A DNA stretch of 64,000 nt from Acinetobacter wuhouensis (lineage in GTDB: Bacteria > Pseudomonadota > Gammaproteobacteria > Pseudomonadales > Moraxellaceae): NCBI RefSeq assembly GCF_001696605.3, contig NZ_CP031716.1, forward strand, positions 3,787,089 to 3,851,088. The letters are read 5' to 3'. Shown piece by piece: positions 58,874 to 64,000 of the stretch. Made by a program: the position numbers and the translations under genes. Position 1 is the first letter of the stretch. Each line of letters begins with the position of its first letter. The notes beneath the pieces were generated by a model, which saw nothing but the letters and a program-made list of their open reading frames with translations, made no database searches and had not been told where the DNA came from.

Positions 58874-59167
58874 CTAATCTAGGGTAAATTTGACTTGATA
58901 TCCTAAGCACATATCGTACTCTTCATCAACAAACTCATCCTCGATCAGAACCCCTAAATCGGGGCGATTACAATACATCAAAAATGAATCAAAATTTATA
59001 TCTTCAAGTACAATCGGATAACCATGTTGTTTAAACATATTACTTTCAAAATAATAAATGGCTGCTGCATTAAATCCCTTTAACTCGCAGTGCAAAGCAT
59101 CTTGAGGAAATACCGCAAAACAGTTGCCTTCAGGGGTGACAACTCTCAATGTTTTGAATGCTTCCAT
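58874..59167 (-). CDS. Small protein of unknown function
   Basis: A 97-residue acidic soluble protein starting MEAFKTLRVVTPEGNCF, with three more Cys and no signal. No family recognised. It lies 45 bases after mnmE and may be read from the same transcript or its own. Confidence 0.6.
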   Translation of the reverse strand: MEAFKTLRVVTPEGNCFAVFPQDALHCELKGFNAAAIYYFESNMFKQHGYPIVLEDINFDSFLMYCNRPDLGVLIEDEFVDEEYDMCLGYQVKFTLD

Positions 59168-59212
59168 TGACTATAATCCGTTTAAGTAATCATTTTAAAT
59201 CAATAATTACAA

Positions 59213-60577
59213 CTACTTTCCAATACAAAACGATCCAAAAATCACCCCCAGCAAATCATCTGCACTAAAATCACCTGTAATCTCACCCAATGCATTTTGT
59301 GCTAAACGAAGCGATTCCGCGACCAATTCACCAGCTTGATACACCACAAGTTGCTCATGTGCCTCAGCAAGATAGTGCTGAGTGCGCTTCATTGCGTCTA
59401 AATGACGAGTTCGAGCAATAAAGGTATCTTCTTCTGGTTGGAAGCCTGCATGCGCTGTAATCGCATCTATGAGCGCTTGCACACCTGTTTCCTGTTTTGC
59501 TGAAACAGTAATATGACGGAAACCTTCAAAATCACTTAATTCAGCTTGTTGTGCTGTCAAATCACACTTATTCCCAATCAGCATCAGACGTTTTGGTTCA
59601 AGATGATCAGCAAAATATTCCTGCGCTAAAGCCAAAGGATTTTCACCTTGGCTCAAGTCATACACCAAAAGCAATAAATCTGCTTGTTCAATTTCTTTAA
59701 TAGCACGGCGGATCCCTTCACGCTCCACCACATCTCCTGTTTCACGCAAACCAGCAGTATCCGTAAGGGTAATGGGTAAACCATTCAAAGTGATTTTTTC
59801 ATGAAGCACATCACGTGTCGTCCCCGCAATATCGGTGACAATCGCACGATCATTGCCCGCCAAAGCATTCAGCAATGAAGACTTACCCGCATTCGGTTTA
59901 CCTGCGATGACCACTTGTAAGCCTTCACGGAGTAATTGCCCTTGACGTGCAGAGGTCTGAACCTCAGTTACCGAAGCTTGTACACCTTCAAGCAAGGCTA
60001 AAATTTTACCATCTGCTAGAAAATCAATTTCTTCTTCGGGAAAATCAATCGCAGCTTCTACATGCAAACGCAAATGAATTAAATTTTGCAACACAGCATT
60101 TACTTTGTTGGAAAATGCACCTTGAAGCGAACGTACCGCGGAACGTGCTGCTGCTTGTGATGTCGCATCAATCAAATCGGCAATCGCTTCTGCTTGTACC
60201 AAATCCATTTTGCCATTTTCAAAAGCACGCATGGAAAACTCACCTGCTTTTGCAGCAGTCGCACCGAGCTCCAGTAAACGGGCAAGCAGGGCATTTTGAA
60301 TCACAGGACCGCCATGACCTTGTAATTCAACCACATCTTCACCAGTGAATGAGTGTGGGTTTGGGAAACAAATCGCCAGCCCCTCATCCATCACTTCGCC
60401 TTGATCATCAAAAAACTGACGGAAACCTGCAAAGCGCGCTTTCGGTAATTCTTTTTGTGTCAAGGCTTGAGCAATCACATAGGCTTTTGGGCCAGATAGA
60501 CGAATCACACCTACACCACCACGTCCAGGAGGTGTTGCAATGGCAGCGATTGTGGTCAGGTTGATACTATTCGTCAT
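59213..60577 (-). CDS. mnmE: MnmE, tRNA modification GTPase
   Basis: A 454-residue MnmE (TrmE). The N-terminal domain (about 1-118) is the tetrahydrofolate-binding part with PGRGGVGVIRLSG. The GTPase domain is inserted in a helical domain, with G1 GKPNAGKSSL, DxxG as DTAGL and NKCD. The C-terminal FCIGK gives the catalytic Cys. With MnmG it installs the cmnm5 group at wobble U34 of several tRNAs. It follows yidC in the common rpmH-rnpA-yidD-yidC-mnmE order. Confidence 0.97.
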   Translation of the reverse strand: MTNSINLTTIAAIATPPGRGGVGVIRLSGPKAYVIAQALTQKELPKARFAGFRQFFDDQGEVMDEGLAICFPNPHSFTGEDVVELQGHGGPVIQNALLARLLELGATAAKAGEFSMRAFENGKMDLVQAEAIADLIDATSQAAARSAVRSLQGAFSNKVNAVLQNLIHLRLHVEAAIDFPEEEIDFLADGKILALLEGVQASVTEVQTSARQGQLLREGLQVVIAGKPNAGKSSLLNALAGNDRAIVTDIAGTTRDVLHEKITLNGLPITLTDTAGLRETGDVVEREGIRRAIKEIEQADLLLLVYDLSQGENPLALAQEYFADHLEPKRLMLIGNKCDLTAQQAELSDFEGFRHITVSAKQETGVQALIDAITAHAGFQPEEDTFIARTRHLDAMKRTQHYLAEAHEQLVVYQAGELVAESLRLAQNALGEITGDFSADDLLGVIFGSFCIGK

Positions 60578-60604
60578 GTAAATCTACTCAAATTTTGACA
60601 ATAA

Positions 60605-60642
60605 AAAAATCCGCCTAAGATTAGCATCTCAAGCGGATTTTT
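60605..60642. terminator. Terminator between yidC and mnmE
   Basis: AATCCGC with GCGGATT and an inner AGAT/ATCT stem, flanked by A and T runs. It separates yidC from mnmE on the minus strand, so mnmE probably has its own promoter or relies on read-through. Confidence 0.8.
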
Positions 60643-60670
60643 TCAGCAGTTGGATTGATGTTTAAATCAA

Positions 60671-62410
60671 TTAAACCACTTCTGGTTCAGCTTTCGCTTT
60701 TTCAACAGATTTGTTGATAAACCATTGCTGTAAAATTGTGATCGAGTTGTTCACAATCCAGTACAAAACTAGACCAGCAGGGAAGAACAACATGAATACA
60801 GTGAACATAATCGGCATGATTTTGAACACTTTTGCTTGCATAGGATCAGTTGGCTGTGGGTTCAACATTTGTTGAACAAACATGGTCACACCCATGATCA
60901 ACGGCAAGATGAACCAAGGATCCATCGCAGATAAATCTTGAATCCAAAGCATCCACGGTGCATGACGAAGCTCAACAGATTCCATCAATACCCAATACAA
61001 TGCAAGGAAGATTGGCATTTGTAGAAGGAGCGGTAAACAACCAGCAAGAGGATTTACTTGTTCGCGTTTGTAAAGCGCCATCATCTCTTGAGAGAAACGC
61101 ATGCGGTCTTCACCAAATTCTTCTTTCATGCGTTGCATTTCAGGTGCAATCACACGCATTTTCGCCATAGAACGGTAGCTCTTAGACGATAATGGCCAAA
61201 GAATCAGTTTCACCAATACAGTCAATAGAATAATTGACCAACCCCAGTTACCCACTAAATTATGGAAGAACTGTAAGCCTGCAAACAATAACTTCGCAAT
61301 CGGCCATAACCAACCATAATCAACAGTTTGGTTTAAACCTGCTGCCAAATCTTTTAACTCAGATTGAATTTTTGGACCAGAATAGAACGTCGCATCAATG
61401 CTCATTGCTTTACCAGCAGGAACATTAATCGTTGGAGAGGTAAATCCAATGATATTCATACCATCTGCAGATTTACGAGATTCCAATTTTGCTGTGTATT
61501 GTTGACCACCAAAATGACCTGGCATCCAAGCACTTACAAAGTAATGCTGAACCATTGCCACCCAACCACCTTTCGCTTCGGTATTGAGTTTTTCATCAGT
61601 AAAATTAGCAAACTTTAATTTATTGTAGTGTTCATCAGGCGTACCCCAAGCACCACCAAGATATGTTCCAAGGGTGAAAATACCTTGTGAAGTTTTACCA
61701 GGATCATCCGAGTTATCACGTTTGATCTGACCGAACATTTGTCCTTGCCAGTTCTGTGCGCTACGGTTAACCACCTGATAGCTCACATCAATCGGATATT
61801 CACCTTTTTTAACGGTAAATGTTTTGATGATTTCGACGCCATCTGCCGATTTTAATACCATTGGTATGGTTAAAACATCAGAGGTCTTACCGTCTTTATC
61901 TTTAGTCGCTTTCGCGTCAGCAAGCGTATAAGTCGCTTTTTCGAACGCATAATTTGGACGATCTGGTTTACTGTCTGGACCATTGAGTCCGATTAACCCA
62001 GATTGTGCCACATAGGTACGTTTTGCATCACTTTCAAGCATAACAAAAGGCTGATCGCTATCTTTGCTTTTGTCATGATTCAGTAATTCAATACGAACAA
62101 TATCACCACCTTTCGGACTAATCCAAAGATGATAAAGGTCAGTTTGTACTGAAATCAGTTGTTGATTTGCTGTGGCTGGCGCAGCTGTATTTTGTTGTGC
62201 AGCAGCTACATTGGCTTGCGGAACATCGCTAGTAGTCGCAGTTGCTTGACCTTTTGGCAAATCGGCAGAGACATCATGAGCCACAACAGCCTGCGGAGTC
62301 GCAGCTTTCGTTGTAGCATCCTGACCATAGTCTTTTTGCCAAGCCAAAATGAGCAAATATGCGGTGACTAACATGGCCCCAAGGATTGCAAACCTGGCCC
62401 ATTGTTGCAT
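60671..62410 (-). CDS. yidC: YidC, membrane protein insertase
   Basis: A 579-residue YidC of the Gram-negative type: an N-terminal membrane helix (about 6-24), a large periplasmic P1 domain (about 60-340), and the conserved five-helix insertase core (about 355-570) with YRSMAKMRVIAPEMQRMKEE and MPIFLALYWVLMESVELRHA. It inserts inner-membrane proteins with or without SecYEG. It follows yidD by 5 bases. Confidence 0.97.
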   Translation of the reverse strand: MQQWARFAILGAMLVTAYLLILAWQKDYGQDATTKAATPQAVVAHDVSADLPKGQATATTSDVPQANVAAAQQNTAAPATANQQLISVQTDLYHLWISPKGGDIVRIELLNHDKSKDSDQPFVMLESDAKRTYVAQSGLIGLNGPDSKPDRPNYAFEKATYTLADAKATKDKDGKTSDVLTIPMVLKSADGVEIIKTFTVKKGEYPIDVSYQVVNRSAQNWQGQMFGQIKRDNSDDPGKTSQGIFTLGTYLGGAWGTPDEHYNKLKFANFTDEKLNTEAKGGWVAMVQHYFVSAWMPGHFGGQQYTAKLESRKSADGMNIIGFTSPTINVPAGKAMSIDATFYSGPKIQSELKDLAAGLNQTVDYGWLWPIAKLLFAGLQFFHNLVGNWGWSIILLTVLVKLILWPLSSKSYRSMAKMRVIAPEMQRMKEEFGEDRMRFSQEMMALYKREQVNPLAGCLPLLLQMPIFLALYWVLMESVELRHAPWMLWIQDLSAMDPWFILPLIMGVTMFVQQMLNPQPTDPMQAKVFKIMPIMFTVFMLFFPAGLVLYWIVNNSITILQQWFINKSVEKAKAEPEVV

Positions 62411-62415
62411 ATCTA

Positions 62416-62736
62416 TTACCCCAAGTGGTTAGAGTGATTTTGGTTCAATAAACGTTCACGCAAGGGTACAGGAACATGAAGCGTTTGAGAATCTATTTGC
62501 TGAAATGAAATAAAACGAATTGTTTTTTTCGGCACAGGATCATAACCATAACCACCCCATGGATGACAACGACAGACACGTTTAGTGGCTAACCAGCTGC
62601 CTTTTAATGCGCCGTGCGTGTGGATTGCTTCTAACGAATATTGAGAACAAGTCGGAATATAACGACAACGGGGTCCAATGAGCGGACTAATCGCAATTTG
62701 ATAGAAACGGATCAACCAATGCAATATACGAATCAT
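62416..62736 (-). CDS. yidD: YidD, membrane-protein insertion efficiency factor
   Basis: A 106-residue YidD with the invariant [20 protein letters not shown] region, [12 protein letters not shown] and [14 protein letters not shown]. It is a small inner-face membrane-associated protein that helps YidC. It sits between rnpA (9 bases) and yidC (5 bases), as in most proteobacteria. Confidence 0.96.
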   Translation of the reverse strand: MIRILHWLIRFYQIAISPLIGPRCRYIPTCSQYSLEAIHTHGALKGSWLATKRVCRCHPWGGYGYDPVPKKTIRFISFQQIDSQTLHVPVPLRERLLNQNHSNHLG

Positions 62737-62745
62737 TGGCTTCCT

Positions 62746-63138
62746 CTATTTTTGAGGGGAGGATTGAGCTATTTTATGGTGCTTTTTAACAATACGTTGC
62801 AATTTTAACCAAGCAAATTCTAACTGCTGAAACAATTCAGCATTGGGTACAGTTTCAATACCTACTTTAGGCATGACCACAATATCCAATAAGTCAATAT
62901 TTTGCTGGTTTAAACGAAAACTTTCACGTGTTAAACGTTTTATTCGATTTCTTTCATGCGCACGGCGCACTTTCTTCTTAGCAACAACAATACCCAAACG
63001 GCTTTTAGGCTGTTCGGTTAACTTTGCTAAAAAAATAAAATGGGGTTGATGCACTTTAAAAAGCGCACCATCAAATACACCTTTGTAATCTGCAGCACAA
63101 TGGATTCTCACCGCTGGACTGAAACTATAAAGAGACAT
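62746..63138 (-). CDS. rnpA: RnpA, protein subunit of RNase P
   Basis: A 130-residue RnpA with the signature [20 protein letters not shown] and the RNR box ([14 protein letters not shown]). It assists the RnpB RNA in 5' processing of tRNA precursors. The ATG at 63136-63138 is used, giving the usual [19 protein letters not shown] start; an ATG 15 bases earlier adds five residues. It follows rpmH on the same transcript. Confidence 0.95.
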   Translation of the reverse strand: MSLYSFSPAVRIHCAADYKGVFDGALFKVHQPHFIFLAKLTEQPKSRLGIVVAKKKVRRAHERNRIKRLTRESFRLNQQNIDLLDIVVMPKVGIETVPNAELFQQLEFAWLKLQRIVKKHHKIAQSSPQK

Positions 63139-63176
63139 AACACCCAAAGTCATGTACTAACTAACTGTCTAACGAA

Positions 63177-63311
63177 TTAAACAGTTAAGCTGTGACGACC
63201 TTTTGCACGACGGCGAGCTAATACTTGACGACCAGCCTTAGTAGCCATACGAGCACGGAAACCATGAACGCGCTTACGCTTTAATTCAGATGGTTGGAAT
63301 GTACGTTTCAT
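63177..63311 (-). CDS. rpmH: RpmH, ribosomal protein L34
   Basis: A 44-residue L34: it starts [20 protein letters not shown] and ends [11 protein letters not shown]. It is a basic ribosomal protein of the large subunit. GGAG lies seven bases before the ATG. First gene of the rpmH-rnpA-yidD-yidC unit, with a consensus promoter upstream. Confidence 0.97.
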
Positions 63312-63349
63312 ATCGAAACTCCAAAATTGATCTTTTCTAAAGGTTCGCG

Positions 63350-63378
63350 ATTATATTGTGCATTCCTTATTCAGTCAA
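63350..63378 (-). promoter_or_regulatory. rpmH promoter
   Basis: On the minus strand, TTGACT (63373-63378), 17 bases, TATAAT (63350-63355). A near-consensus sigma-70 promoter about 40 bases before rpmH. Confidence 0.85.
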
Positions 63379-64000
63379 TGAATATTGCCTTAACTTTACG
63401 ATATTCGTTGTTATTTTACACATCTATAGAATTTCATCATTTTATATAGATAAAGTAATCAAAAAAATATTCACAACATAACTTATTATTTTATAGTATA
63501 AATAGAAGTTACCAACAGATATATCCTCAAAGTTATCCATAGGTTTGAAAGATTTTAAATTTAATTTGCGATTTTTAAATTTAAAATCTTGGAAATTTGA
63601 ATTTAAATTCATAATATTGGACTTATCCACAAAAAGCTCTGCTCTTATAAATAAATTCAAATTTAAAATTTAAAATTTATTATTATTAGCACTCGTTTTT
63701 TCTGTGGGAAACGCACTTTTATTTTTAAATAACATTTATTTAAGTTGTGAATAACTGTGTTTTTATTAATTTGATAGATTGTGGATAAGTTTATGTGCTA
63801 ATTTATCCACAGCAAGTGATAAATCTTATCCACAAGTGGTTTAAATTTAAATTTATTCGCGGAAAGTTGTTTTTTTAAACGAATTAGACCGAATTGGTCA
63901 TGACAGATGTGGATAACTTGGTTAGAATGGCGACCCCCTTAATCTGTGCACAGGGGGAAATGGTCTTTTTTGAATTTAAAATGGAATGAAGGGGTTTCAC
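63379..64000. other. Probable chromosomal replication origin (oriC)
   Basis: An AT-rich region between rpmH and the expected dnaA. It contains DnaA boxes: TTATCCACA at 63623-63631, 63803-63811 and 63826-63834 (plus), TGTGGATAA at 63780-63788 and 63908-63916 (minus), a TTATTCACA form at 63746-63754 (minus), and weaker ones at 63467-63475 and 63533-63541. TTTAAATTTAAA-like AT blocks that could unwind lie between them (63545-63675). The rpmH-oriC-dnaA order is standard for the group. The dnaA gene itself should begin to the right of the window. Confidence 0.88.

Noticed and set aside
63442..63660. 72-codon frame in the origin region
   Set aside because: It is built of AT repeats next to DnaA boxes, with Asn/Phe/Lys bias and no ribosome site.

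Overview
The window is a piece of an Acinetobacter chromosome. The evidence is the low GC content, an Acinetobacter-type type VI secretion (T6SS) locus ending in tagX, the ribosomal RNA sequences, and a right edge with the order yidC-yidD-rnpA-rpmH followed by a cluster of DnaA boxes. I see no prophage, insertion sequence or CRISPR array. The species cannot be fixed from reading alone.

Layout. 1-11817: most of a T6SS cluster as two divergent operons. Leftward are a secreted accessory protein, tssB, tssC, hcp, tssE and the start of tssF. Rightward are tssH(clpV), tssA, tssK, tssL, an uncharacterised membrane protein and tagX. 12024-17808: a complete ribosomal RNA operon on the minus strand (16S, tRNA-Ile, tRNA-Ala, 23S, 5S) with promoter, processing stems and terminators. 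18086-26797: a lipoprotein 5'-nucleotidase, a YitT/YczE-type membrane protein, a taurine uptake and use operon (tauABCD) carrying a palindromic insert between tauC and tauD, a secreted solute-binding-like protein and a small lipoprotein. 26798-30322: a gene-poor stretch with a candidate small RNA, then grpE and dnaK, each behind a sigma-32-like promoter.

30361-46066 is mixed housekeeping and small genes: a MerR regulator, small membrane proteins, a matrixin-like protease, a lytic transglycosylase, purK/purE, mpl, a tandem pair of small secreted proteins of which one is broken by an in-frame stop, a BLUF photoreceptor, two tandem small GNAT proteins and a SotB-like exporter. 46153-54754: a TerC/Alx protein behind a probable yybP-ykoY manganese riboswitch, a YgiB-like/YgiC pair, a solitary MvaI/BcnI-type restriction-endonuclease-like gene, guanine deaminase and hypoxanthine phosphoribosyltransferase (two purine-salvage genes). 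54835-58338: a DsbC-like isomerase, a DmeF-type metal exporter divergent from an RcnR-like repressor with two matching operators between them, and an MFS transporter. 58364-64000: a BOF protein, mnmE, yidC, yidD, rnpA, rpmH and the probable replication origin. dnaA is expected just beyond the right edge.

How the parts fit. The ribosomal RNA operon and the ribosome/membrane-insertion genes all run leftward, away from the origin, so they are co-directional with the fork. The most useful second looks are the unassigned T6SS genes, the metal operator pair, the candidate small RNA near grpE, two structured palindromic elements near the tau genes, the protease with a coiled coil inserted in its catalytic domain, and the lone restriction-endonuclease-like gene.
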